The notes beneath the pieces are model-generated. The model was given only the letters and a program-made list of their open reading frames with translations, was not told the origin of the DNA and did not search any database. The position numbers and the translations under genes were made by a program. Below are positions 1 through 5,317 of a stretch of 6,758 bases of DNA, piece by piece; positions within the stretch are counted from its first letter, which is position 1; each line of letters starts with the position of its first letter. Origin of the DNA: CAYQTO01 sp964420455 (GTDB lineage: Bacteria > Sumerlaeota > Sumerlaeia > SLMS01); contig CAYQTO010000178.1 of assembly GCA_964420455.1 (NCBI GenBank), forward strand, positions 1-6,758. The letters run 5' to 3'.

Positions 1-110
1 CACAGGCCTCCGGTGGCATCAGCACCACCACACTCATTGTCATCATCATCATCACCGCCGTCGTCACCCTCACCGTGGGGGTTGTCATCGGGCTGTTTCT
101 GATTTCCTGA
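1..110 (+). CDS. 3' end of an unidentified gene ending in a membrane helix (partial)
   Basis: Reading from base 3, an open frame runs without interruption to a TGA at 108-110 and gives 35 residues. It begins QASGGISTTT and continues with about 24 strongly hydrophobic residues (Ile, Val, Leu, Thr, Gly) that end IGLFLIS at the stop. This looks like a single C-terminal transmembrane helix with almost no tail behind it. The start and any upstream domain lie outside the window, so no function can be assigned. The gene would converge on the ABC-F gene, with about 100 bases between the two stops. The other two plus-strand frames read as low-complexity Ser/Pro or His/Arg, which favours this frame. 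The piece is short and could be a chance frame, so confidence is moderate. Confidence 0.45.
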   Translation, partial: QASGGISTTTLIVIIIITAVVTLTVGVVIGLFLIS

Positions 111-112
111 CC

Positions 113-133
113 CCCCGCCGATAAACGGAGGGG
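113..133. other. small interrupted stem-loop after the first stop codon
   Basis: CCCC at 113-116 can pair with GGGG at 130-133, and CCG at 118-120 with CGG at 126-128. There is one G/A mismatch between the two stems and a loop of ATAAA. It begins three bases after the TGA of the upstream ORF, where a 3' hairpin would be expected. No T-run follows it, so it is not a canonical intrinsic terminator. It may only protect the 3' end or be chance in GC-rich DNA. Confidence 0.3.
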
Positions 134-136
134 ACC

Positions 137-182
137 AGGCGGACGGAAGGTGGCCGGGCCGCCTCGCTGTATAGATGTCTAT
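137..182. other. inverted repeats in the convergent spacer, possible bidirectional 3' structure
   Basis: AGGCGG at 137-142 pairs with CCGCCT at 159-164 across a 16-base loop. Just beyond it, ATAGA at 171-175 and TCTAT at 178-182 form a perfect five-base-pair palindrome around TG. These lie between two converging genes, where transcription from both sides should end. Neither stem is followed by a convincing T-tract on either strand, so the terminator role is only inferred from position. Confidence 0.25.
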
Positions 183-212
183 CTTTCCAGCAGTCCGCTC
201 CCCACGCGTTCC

Positions 213-2210
213 CTACTCTTCGAGCACAGCCTCGAGTTGCTCGCGCTCCTCCTGGAAGGCGATCCACGCCTGTTCGGCCTCGTCGCGGGCGGCCTTGGCC
301 TTCTCGAGCCGGGCGGTCAACTTGCCGAGGCGCTCGTGGTCCGTCGCCGTCCCGGGAGTGGCCATTTCGTTCTCGAGCTCGCGGATTGCCTCCTCGAGCC
401 GCACCACCAGGTCCTCTTTCTCCTCGATTTCCTTCTCCACCTTGCGGAGGCGGTTCTTGGCCTGCTTGCGGCGTTCCTGGCGGGTGCGGCGGTCGGCGGC
501 GGATTCCTCCTTGGGGATGGAGGCGATATCGTTCACGAGCCGGCCCGCGTCGACACCGGCCTGGCGGGGTGCGGCGCCATTGGTGTTTCCATCCACCGAC
601 TCCGCCAACTCCTTCATCGCGAGGTAGTCCGCGTAGTTCCCGGGGTAGCTGGTGGCCTTGCCGTCGCTGATCTCGATGACGCGGGTCACCACGTTGTCGA
701 GGAAGTAGCGGTCGTGGGAGACGAGAACGGCGGCGCCCTCGTACTGGCGGAGGGCCTCCTCGAGGGTGAGGCGCGAGCCGATGTCGAGGTGGTTGGTGGG
801 CTCGTCCATGAGGAGGAGGTTGGCGCGGCCACAAAGCATGCGGGCAAGGCGCAGGCGGGTGCGCTCGCCGCCGCTGAGGACCTTGACCTTCTTCTCGACG
901 TCGTCGCCGGAAAAGAGGAAGGCGCCAAGAATGCCGCGGGCCTTGTCGGACACGCTCGGAGGGGCGGAGGACAGAAACTCCTCCAGGACGGAATTGTCGG
1001 GATGGAGATCCTCGCGGTCGTACTGGGCAAAGTATTCGAAGTCGACACTGGCGCCGACGGCGCGTTTGCCCTCGTGGGTGTCGTCGCGGCCCGCAAGGAT
1101 GCGCATGAGAGTGGACTTGCCCGCGCCGTTGACGCCGACGAGGGCGACCTTCTCGCCCCGGTAGACCACGAGGTCGATGCCCTGGAGGACACGCTTTTTG
1201 CCGTAGGCCTTGCCGATGCCCTCCGCGAGAAGAACCTCCTTCGCGCTGCGGGGGGCGGGGGGAAAGCGGAAGTGGATGGTGTCCTGTGCGGCTTCCGGCG
1301 CATCGACCCGCTCGATGCGCTCGAGTTGCTTGATGCGGGACTGGACCAGGGAGGCCTTGGAGGCCTGGTAGCGGAAGCGGTCGATGAACTTCTGGATGTG
1401 GGCGATCTGCTGCTGCTGGTTCTCGAAAGTTCGACGCTGGAGGTCGCGCCGTTCGTCGCGCTTGACGAGGGAGTCGGTGAAATTGCCGCGGTAGACCACC
1501 ACGCGGGAGCGGTCGATCTCGAGGATCTTGGTGGCGAGGGCGTCCATGAAGGCGCGCTCGTGGCTGACCATGAGGACGCTCCCCTGGTGGCCACGGATCC
1601 ACTCCGTCAGCCAGACGATGCTCTCGATGTCGAGGTGGTTGGTAGGCTCGTCGAGGAGGAGAATGTCGGGGTTCTGGAGAAGGAGCTTGGCGAGGTTGAT
1701 GCGCATCTGCCAGCCGCCGGAGAAGGTATCGCAGGGGCGGTCGAATTCCTCGACCTTGAAGCCGAGGCCGGAGAGGACCCGGCCGATGGTGGCGTCCATG
1801 GAGTAGAGGTCGCGGCGCTGGGTCTCATGGAGGAGGTATTCGTAGCGGTCGGCGACGGCGTGAAACTCGGGGGTGTCCTGGCCCAGGTGGGTCATCTGGT
1901 CCTCGAGGCGGCGCATCTCCTGTTCGTGCTCGAGGAGGACGGCAAAGATGGTACGACACTCCTCAAGGACGGAGCGGGAGGATTCGAGGGCGAGGTCCTG
2001 GGGGAGATAGCCGATTTCCGTGTTGCGGGGGACGGAGACGAGACCGCTTTCGGGCTGGAGGACGCCGGCGACGACCTTGAGCAGGGTGGACTTGCCGGTG
2101 CCGTTGGGGCCGATGATGGCCGCCCGCTCGCCGTCCTCGATCTTGAAGGAGACGTCGTCGAGGATGACGCGCGCACCATAGCTCAGCGTGACGCCCTGGA
2201 CATCGAACAT
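213..2210 (-). CDS. ABC-F family ATPase (Uup/YheS/YdiF type), ribosome-associated
   Basis: This is a 665-residue soluble protein with two ABC ATPase domains and no membrane segments, the ABC-F arrangement. Domain 1 has Walker A GPNGTGKST (34-42), signature FSGGW (163-167), Walker B DEPTNHLD (187-194) and the switch His in SHE (216-218). Domain 2 has GVNGAGKST (359-367), LSGGER (445-450), DEPTNHLD (468-475) and SHDR (498-501). The charged linker at about 240-320, with FIDRFRYQASKASLVQSRIKQLERIE-type sequence, matches the P-site tRNA interaction motif of ABC-F proteins. A coiled-coil C-terminal domain (about 570-665, rich in Glu, Arg and Lys) resembles that of Uup and related members. Family members bind the ribosomal E site and act on stalled or early elongation complexes; some give antibiotic resistance, but the length and full domain set here suggest a housekeeping member. 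I chose the ATG at 2208-2210 because ABC homology starts at once (MFDVQGVTLSYG). The frame stays open to an ATG at 2331-2333, but those 41 residues are Pro/Ser/Gly-rich and unlike the family. A weak AGGA lies 12 bases before the chosen start. The subfamily is not certain. Confidence 0.93.
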   Translation of the reverse strand: MFDVQGVTLSYGARVILDDVSFKIEDGERAAIIGPNGTGKSTLLKVVAGVLQPESGLVSVPRNTEIGYLPQDLALESSRSVLEECRTIFAVLLEHEQEMRRLEDQMTHLGQDTPEFHAVADRYEYLLHETQRRDLYSMDATIGRVLSGLGFKVEEFDRPCDTFSGGWQMRINLAKLLLQNPDILLLDEPTNHLDIESIVWLTEWIRGHQGSVLMVSHERAFMDALATKILEIDRSRVVVYRGNFTDSLVKRDERRDLQRRTFENQQQQIAHIQKFIDRFRYQASKASLVQSRIKQLERIERVDAPEAAQDTIHFRFPPAPRSAKEVLLAEGIGKAYGKKRVLQGIDLVVYRGEKVALVGVNGAGKSTLMRILAGRDDTHEGKRAVGASVDFEYFAQYDREDLHPDNSVLEEFLSSAPPSVSDKARGILGAFLFSGDDVEKKVKVLSGGERTRLRLARMLCGRANLLLMDEPTNHLDIGSRLTLEEALRQYEGAAVLVSHDRYFLDNVVTRVIEISDGKATSYPGNYADYLAMKELAESVDGNTNGAAPRQAGVDAGRLVNDIASIPKEESAADRRTRQERRKQAKNRLRKVEKEIEEKEDLVVRLEEAIRELENEMATPGTATDHERLGKLTARLEKAKAARDEAEQAWIAFQEEREQLEAVLEE

Positions 2211-2265
2211 GAAACGGAAGAGTCCTGTGATGGGGTGGCCCCCGGGGGGGGGGAACGGGCTGGGA

Positions 2266-2294
2266 GATAGACCCGCATGAGGGGGGGAGTTCAA
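2266..2294 (-). promoter_or_regulatory. candidate promoter for the ABC-F gene
   Basis: On the minus strand, TTGAAC (plus coordinates 2289-2294) is followed after exactly 17 bases by TCTATC (2266-2271). The -35 is a good match to the sigma-70 consensus and the -10 is a poor one (three of six). Transcription would begin near 2259 and leave a leader of about 50 bases. The inverted repeat at 2311-2342 would then sit just upstream of the -35 box, a usual position for an activator site. Weak evidence. Confidence 0.25.
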
Positions 2295-2310
2295 CGGATT
2301 CCATCGGGCA

Positions 2311-2342
2311 GGGGACTTTGAGAAAAAATTCACAATGTCCCC
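2311..2342. promoter_or_regulatory. inverted repeat GGGGACTTTG / CAATGTCCCC, possible operator
   Basis: GGGGACTTTG at 2311-2320 and CAATGTCCCC at 2333-2342 are reverse complements with one mismatch, separated by 12 AT-rich bases (AGAAAAAATTCA). Arms of ten bases between two divergent genes suggest a dimeric regulator site. Alternatively it is a hairpin in a leader transcript. No T-run makes it a terminator, and there is no gene end here that would need one. No known regulator consensus is recognised. Confidence 0.4.
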
Positions 2343-2410
2343 GGACTTTTGCCTTGTGTTCCGACAGGGCCGTTCCTAGCACCACCGGGCGCTTGCGAGC
2401 CGGTTGTCAT

Positions 2411-2421
2411 CGGGGACATTG
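2411..2421 (+). promoter_or_regulatory. third copy of the GGGGACATTG motif
   Basis: CGGGGACATTG at 2411-2421 is an exact 11-base reverse complement of CAATGTCCCCG at 2333-2343, with 67 bases between them. It lies 30 bases before the likely start codon of the AtpZ-like gene, so it is either in the promoter or in the mRNA leader of the atp operon. Pairing with the copy at 2333 would loop out the intervening region. Confidence 0.4.
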
Positions 2422-2438
2422 CAGGTCCGCCTCCCCGC

Positions 2439-2443
2439 AAGGA
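2439..2443 (+). promoter_or_regulatory. Shine-Dalgarno AAGGA that decides the AtpZ start
   Basis: AAGGA ends eight bases before a GTG at 2452, an ideal spacing. The ATG at 2443 overlaps this motif and the TTG at 2404 has no ribosome binding site, so the GTG is the preferred start of the first operon gene. Confidence 0.55.
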
Positions 2444-2451
2444 TGGTAACC

Positions 2452-2700
2452 GTGGCTGACCGAAACCGGTGGCGGCGTTACGGCCGCTCCGTCCGCAAGG
2501 AAGGGATTGCTGTCACCCTTCCCTTCGCGCTTGCCGGGCCGCCCTTGGTGGCTGGCTTGCTCGGCCGGTATCTCGCCCAGCGTTTTGACCAACCGTGGAT
2601 TCTACCGGTTGCCCTCGGAATCGGAATCGTCGTGGCTTTTCGCGAAACCATCCTCTTGATCCAACGCCTTAGCGAGCCGGACCCGCCAGAGACCCGATGA
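2452..2700 (+). CDS. atpZ: AtpZ/AtpI-family small membrane protein, first gene of the atp operon
   Basis: This 82-residue protein has a basic N-terminus (RNRWRRYGRSVRKEG) and two predicted membrane helices at about 18-41 and 48-71. They are joined by a short loop GRYLAQRFDQPW, and the protein ends in a charged tail. The helix-loop-helix with a Gly-rich first helix, the Pro-Trp before the second, and GIGIVVAFRE resembles the AtpZ-like family (putative FoF1 subunit, Ca2+/Mg2+ transporter domain), which is found just ahead of atpI in many operons. In alkaliphilic Bacillus, AtpZ and AtpI work together in ion transport or c-ring assembly; that role is inferred here. GTG is chosen as the start because of the AAGGA eight bases upstream. 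The stop overlaps the atpI start as ATGA, so the two are probably translationally coupled. It may be called AtpQ-like or hypothetical by others. Confidence 0.72.
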   Translation: MADRNRWRRYGRSVRKEGIAVTLPFALAGPPLVAGLLGRYLAQRFDQPWILPVALGIGIVVAFRETILLIQRLSEPDPPETR

Positions 2701-3092
2701 AGCCCAGCGACGCCCTCGACACTTCCGACCTCCGCCGGCTCTTCCTCTTTACGGCGGCCATGTCCGCGGTCGTCACCCTGTGTGCCGCCCCGTTCTCGAT
2801 CGACTGGGCAGGCCGCTATGGCCTCATCGCCGGCCTCGCCCTTATCAACTGGTACGCCCTCGCCCAGATCATCGTTGGCGCCTTTACCTCCAACATTCGC
2901 GCCCTCGCCACCGGCATCTTCCTCAAGCCGGTCATGCTCGGTGGCTTCCTCCTCTACGCCATGAAGCTCGGCATCGAGATCAGCTCCTTCCTCGCCGGGC
3001 TGAATACCTTCTTCGTCTGCCTGCTCGTCCTCCTCCTCGCCAAGAAACTCCCGGGATTTGCCTCGTTCAAGGGGCTGATGCATGGAACCTGA
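2697..3092 (+). CDS. atpI: ATP synthase subunit I (AtpI), Fo assembly protein
   Basis: This 131-residue membrane protein has four predicted helices at about 13-33, 41-61, 74-96 and 97-116, with Arg/Lys-rich cytoplasmic ends (KKLPGFASFKG at the C-terminus). Size, four-helix topology and position directly before atpB match the ATP synthase I family, which helps assemble the c-ring and is not part of the finished enzyme. Sequence similarity in this family is weak, so the assignment rests largely on topology and context. The start overlaps the preceding stop by ATGA with only a weak ribosome binding site, which suggests coupling. The end overlaps atpB by 11 bases. It could equally be named AtpR-like. 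Confidence 0.78.
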   Translation: MKPSDALDTSDLRRLFLFTAAMSAVVTLCAAPFSIDWAGRYGLIAGLALINWYALAQIIVGAFTSNIRALATGIFLKPVMLGGFLLYAMKLGIEISSFLAGLNTFFVCLLVLLLAKKLPGFASFKGLMHGT

Positions 3093-4350
3093 ACAGACGA
3101 CCACCACCGGGCCCGCGGCGGAGACGGCCGACCCCTCGACCATCACTCCGTCCAAGGTCCCCGACAGCGCCTACGACCACGAGGGCAACCATGCCTTCGA
3201 TGCGCAGCAGACCGCTGCCGAGGCCCATGATGCGACGGAGCACGGCGCCGAGGAGGCCCACGCCCACGAAGGCGACCACGGCCACCACGATTACATCTAT
3301 GCAGGCCGCTATCCCGAACACCCCCCCGAGCCCCCCCACCTCATCCAGATGTGGTGGAAGGGCGAGCAGTCCGCCCTCAAGAAGCAATACGCCAAGGACA
3401 ACGGCGTGGCCTACGAGGATATCAAGGCCGTCGAACCCTGGATGGAAAAGAACGAGGACGGCGAGTGGGAGATCAGTGGGACGCAGTCGCCGGCATCGTT
3501 TCTCCACGTGGGATCGCTCAAGGAGCCGATGCCGCTGATCGGCTACGCCCCGTGGGAAAACCACGTGTACTTCGGGCTGGCCTGCTTGGTCCTCATCGCG
3601 ATTTTCTGGGCGCTGACGTCGGGTTTTCGTCGCGACCGAGCCATGGCCATCCGCAAGCCCAGCCGCGCCCAGTATGCCATCGAGACCTTGGTGGGGACCT
3701 TCGACGAATTCTGCAAGGGGCTCCTCGGCGAGGTGAACGGCCGCCGCTACATGCCGTTCGTCGGCACAATCTTCTGCCTGATTCTGGTGGCAAACTTCCT
3801 CGGCATGATCCCGGTCATGCGCGCTCCCACCGCTTATATTGTGGTGACCTTCAGCCTCGCCTTGTGCACGTTTATTACCGTTCAGGCGACTGCCTGGAGC
3901 CGGCCGGGGAACTACCTCTACCATCTCATGGGCCAGCCGACGGACGCCTTTACCTGGGTGCTCGGCATTGTGCTGTTCCTCCCGCTCGAGATCATCTCCG
4001 ACTTCGTTGCCAAGCCGGTCTCGCTCGCGTTTCGACTGTTCGGCAACGTGTTCGGCAAGGACATCCTTCTGGGGGTGTTCATGACGCTGGGCATCAGCCT
4101 CGTGGGGCTCATGCCGGGCGGGTTTGAGAGCTACATCGGGGTGCCGCTGACGGTGCCGTTTCTCTTCCTTGGCATCCTGTTTTCGACAATTCAGGCGCTT
4201 GTCTTTGCGCTGCTGTCCTGCATTTACCTCTCGCTGGTGTTGCCCCATGATCATGACCACCACGACCATGACCACGTGGAGCATGCCTCGCGCGATGACG
4301 TGCATGGCGATCTCCAGGCGCGCGAGGTTCACGACTCGATTCCGACGTGA
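3082..4350 (+). CDS. atpB: ATP synthase Fo subunit a, with long His-rich N-terminus and His/Asp C-tail
   Basis: Subunit a forms the two proton half-channels beside the c-ring in the inner membrane. The protein is 422 residues; usual bacterial homologues are about 230-290. The core runs from about 156 to 388, with hydrophobic segments at 161-180, 224-245, 250-268, 291-310, 328-345 and 355-387. The essential Arg is R318 in SLAFRLFGNVFG, equivalent to E. coli R210, and Q371 in STIQALVF matches E. coli Q252. Residues 1-155 are hydrophilic, with no signal peptide at the start and eleven His (33-86), then a WWKG segment at 91-94. The C-terminus carries HDHDHHDHDH (389-398). At the positions of E. 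coli E219 and H245 the residues are D327 and G364. The start is supported by AAGGGG seven bases upstream and by the 11-base overlap with atpI. The family call is secure; the role of the extensions is unknown. Confidence 0.95.
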   Translation: MEPEQTTTTGPAAETADPSTITPSKVPDSAYDHEGNHAFDAQQTAAEAHDATEHGAEEAHAHEGDHGHHDYIYAGRYPEHPPEPPHLIQMWWKGEQSALKKQYAKDNGVAYEDIKAVEPWMEKNEDGEWEISGTQSPASFLHVGSLKEPMPLIGYAPWENHVYFGLACLVLIAIFWALTSGFRRDRAMAIRKPSRAQYAIETLVGTFDEFCKGLLGEVNGRRYMPFVGTIFCLILVANFLGMIPVMRAPTAYIVVTFSLALCTFITVQATAWSRPGNYLYHLMGQPTDAFTWVLGIVLFLPLEIISDFVAKPVSLAFRLFGNVFGKDILLGVFMTLGISLVGLMPGGFESYIGVPLTVPFLFLGILFSTIQALVFALLSCIYLSLVLPHDHDHHDHDHVEHASRDDVHGDLQAREVHDSIPT

Positions 4351-4383
4351 CGCGGCGCCGCCCGTAGCAAGGAATTTCCCGCA

Positions 4384-4407
4384 CCCACCTCCCCACCGGG
4401 AGGGGGG
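4384..4407 (+). other. GC hairpin in the atpB-atpE gap
   Basis: CCTCCC (4388-4393) and GGGAGG (4398-4403) form a perfect six-base-pair stem around a CACC loop. After one A/G mismatch, CCC (4384-4386) and GGG (4405-4407) extend it to nine pairs. No T-run follows, so it is unlikely to terminate transcription. In this position it may protect the 5' side of an atpE mRNA segment or mark a processing point. A hairpin with the same loop follows atpE. Confidence 0.5.
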
Positions 4408-4425
4408 CGGTTAAACAACACCACC

Positions 4426-4441
4426 GGGGCCACGAAGCCCC
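4426..4441 (+). other. second short hairpin before the atpE ribosome binding site
   Basis: GGGGC (4426-4430) pairs with GCCCC (4437-4441) across CACGAA. It sits nine bases before the AGGAGG of atpE and leaves that site single-stranded. This could help ribosome access, but five pairs in such GC-rich DNA may be chance. Confidence 0.3.
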
Positions 4442-4449
4442 CCATGCCC

Positions 4450-4455
4450 AGGAGG
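4450..4455 (+). promoter_or_regulatory. strong Shine-Dalgarno AGGAGG of atpE
   Basis: AGGAGG, followed by seven bases and then ATG at 4463, is the best ribosome binding site in the operon. The neighbouring genes have AAGGG(G), GGAG or mostly overlap coupling. This fits the need for many c subunits per enzyme. Confidence 0.8.
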
Positions 4456-4462
4456 ATTTCGC

Positions 4463-4681
4463 ATGTCCCTCTTCCCCGATGCGTCCACCGCTGCTGCTTT
4501 CTCGCTTGGCCTCGCGGCCTTTGGCGCCGCGTTCGGCCTTGGCCGTGCCGTCGCCGCCGCCATGGAGGCCATGGGCCGCCAGCCCGAGGCGATCGGCAGC
4601 ATCCAGCTCGCGATGATCATTGGCTCGGCCTTCATCGAGGCGCTCGCGATCTACGCCCTCGTTGCCGTTTTCGTCGCCTGA
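4463..4681 (+). CDS. atpE: ATP synthase Fo subunit c (c-ring, proton carrier)
   Basis: This 72-residue hairpin protein has two membrane helices (about 9-34 and 46-71) joined by the conserved cytoplasmic loop RQP (39-41). The ion-binding carboxylate is E59 in SAFIEALAIYALV, 19 residues after the loop Gln, the same spacing as D61 in E. coli. The Na+-ring ligands known from Ilyobacter (Gln32 and Ser66) correspond here to L26 and A60, so proton coupling is likely; this is inference by hand alignment. Helix 1 has the small-residue pattern G21-A23-G25-G27-A29-A31 that packs the ring, and an Arg at 28 where E. coli has Ile. A basic residue near this point occurs in other phyla. The gene is isolated by gaps of about 110 bases on both sides, unlike its tightly packed neighbours, and has the best ribosome binding site. 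Length and motifs are normal. Confidence 0.96.
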   Translation: MSLFPDASTAAAFSLGLAAFGAAFGLGRAVAAAMEAMGRQPEAIGSIQLAMIIGSAFIEALAIYALVAVFVA

Positions 4682-4683
4682 GG

Positions 4684-4705
4684 TTCCTCCCCCACCGGGG
4701 GGAAG
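4684..4705 (+). other. GC hairpin after atpE, related to the one before it
   Basis: Three bases after the atpE stop, CTCCCC (4687-4692) pairs with GGGGGG (4697-4702), including one U-G pair, around a CACC loop at 4693-4696. After a C/A mismatch, TT (4684-4685) faces AG. The core closely resembles the hairpin at 4388-4403. No T-run follows. It probably acts as an RNA 3' stabiliser or partial attenuator rather than a full terminator, since atpF and atpH follow on the same strand. Confidence 0.45.
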
Positions 4706-4750
4706 CCGCAGGCCCGCCGGACCGGGGCCGGTCTTGCGACCGCGCACACA

Positions 4751-4767
4751 TGACCGTCCCCAACCCG
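4751..4767 (+). repeat. 17-base segment repeated before atpF and before atpA (copy 1)
   Basis: TGACCGTCCCCAACCCG here matches TGACCTTCCCCAACCCG at 5863-5879 at 16 of 17 positions. Both copies lie in short gaps upstream of an atp gene. The sequence is C-rich and of low complexity, so chance or a local duplication is possible. Confidence 0.35.
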
Positions 4768-4795
4768 TGACTCCCATCCCCAAGGGCATGTCTCC

Positions 4796-5317
4796 ATGAC
4801 CGGTCTCGTCCTTCTCGCACTCGATGCCGCCCCCCTGGTCGCCCAGGTGGTCACCATCGTCATCGGCTTCTTCATCACCCTCTACATCCTGTATCTCTTC
4901 GCGTGGGGTCCCATCGTGAAGACGATCGACGAACGGCGCGACCTGATCGCGAAGGAGTTCGATTCGATCGAGGAGAAGCAGGCGCACCTTGAGAGCCAGA
5001 TCCGCGACTACGAGGAGCGGCTCCGGCAGATCGACCAGGAAGCCCGCGAGCGGATGAACAAGGCGATCGACGAGGGGAAGCGGTCGGCGAACGAAATCAT
5101 GGAGGAGGCGCGTCAGTCCGCCGAGGCCATGCGCGCCAAGGCGGAGTCGGACATCCGTCTCGAGGTGGAGAAAGCCCGCGTGGACCTGCGCGACGAGATG
5201 GTGCGCCTGACTTTGGGGGCCACCGAGAAGCTCCTGCGCACGAAGCTTGATGAGGCCGCCCACAGGGAACTCGTCGGCAACTTCATCGCCGAGATGGAGA
5301 CCCGCTCGCCCTCATGA
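4796..5317 (+). CDS. atpF: ATP synthase Fo subunit b (peripheral stator stalk)
   Basis: This 173-residue protein has one N-terminal membrane helix (about 14-37), then GPIVKTIDERRDLI (38-51) at the membrane exit, typical of b subunits. A long highly charged helix (about 45-135) follows and would form the dimeric right-handed coiled coil of the stator. The C-terminal part, LGATEKLLRTKLDEAAHRELVGNFIAEM (140-167), resembles the delta-binding end of E. coli b (AGAEKIIERSVDEAA type). Length is slightly above the E. coli 156. No second b' gene follows, so a homodimer is expected. ATG at 4796 is chosen because AAGGG at 4782-4786 lies nine bases upstream. The stop overlaps the atpH start as ATGA. Confidence 0.95.
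   Translation: MTGLVLLALDAAPLVAQVVTIVIGFFITLYILYLFAWGPIVKTIDERRDLIAKEFDSIEEKQAHLESQIRDYEERLRQIDQEARERMNKAIDEGKRSANEIMEEARQSAEAMRAKAESDIRLEVEKARVDLRDEMVRLTLGATEKLLRTKLDEAAHRELVGNFIAEMETRSPS

Larger units (their letters stand above)
2211..2451. promoter_or_regulatory. divergent intergenic region between the ABC-F gene and the atp operon
   Basis: These 241 bases must hold the promoters for both the ABC-F gene (leftward) and the atp operon (rightward). The left part (2236-2290) is dominated by long G/C tracts. The middle (2311-2342) has an AT-rich core inside an inverted repeat, and a third copy of that repeat unit lies near the operon start. I find no convincing sigma-70 promoter for the atp operon: TTGCCT at 2349-2354 has no good -10 partner at the right distance. 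I see no coding sequence here; the frames open across it are low-complexity. Confidence 0.6.

Noticed and set aside
150..2270. A 706-residue plus-strand open frame antisense to the ABC-F gene
   Set aside because: It is the mirror of a GC-rich, codon-biased gene. Its translation is Gly/Ala/Val/Glu-rich with repeated DGVE/VGDL-like patterns and no domain, while the minus strand has every ABC motif in order.
2211..2333. Longer start for the ABC-F protein at the ATG at 2331-2333
   Set aside because: It adds 41 Pro/Ser/Gly-rich residues read from G/C tracts and would run through the inverted-repeat region. Family members begin right at the first ABC domain, as at the ATG at 2208-2210.
2349..2380. 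Sigma-70 promoter for the atp operon (TTGCCT with a -10 near 2373)
   Set aside because: The would-be -10 (TTCCTA or GTTCCT) matches the consensus at only one or two positions, so I do not annotate it.
2404..2451. Upstream TTG (2404) or ATG (2443) start for the AtpZ-like gene
   Set aside because: The TTG has no ribosome binding site and the ATG overlaps the only AAGGA. GTG at 2452 has the right spacing from that AAGGA and starts at the basic N-terminus expected for the family.
4244..4280. Tandem repeat array at the DNA level
   Set aside because: The CATGAC/CACGAC units are explained by the coding of alternating His and Asp at the end of subunit a. They are too short and too irregular for a separate repeat element.
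3067..4332. A 421-residue minus-strand open frame opposite atpB
   Set aside because: It is a shadow frame: His/Glu/Arg-rich low-complexity sequence, no ribosome binding site, and the plus strand encodes an unmistakable subunit a.
4463..4681. Sodium-coupled c-ring
   Set aside because: The Gln and Ser/Thr ligands needed beside the Glu are Leu and Ala here by hand alignment, which fits proton coupling.
4750..4799. Micro-ORFs MTVPNP (4750-4770) and MSP (4788-4799, overlapping the atpF start) as a leader peptide system
   Set aside because: Neither has a usable ribosome binding site at proper spacing, and AAGGG at 4782 fits the atpF ATG instead. Such tiny frames are expected by chance.
4109..5263. 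Minus-strand open frame of 384 residues across atpB end, atpE and atpF
   Set aside because: It crosses three clear plus-strand genes and their spacers, and shows no recognisable domain.
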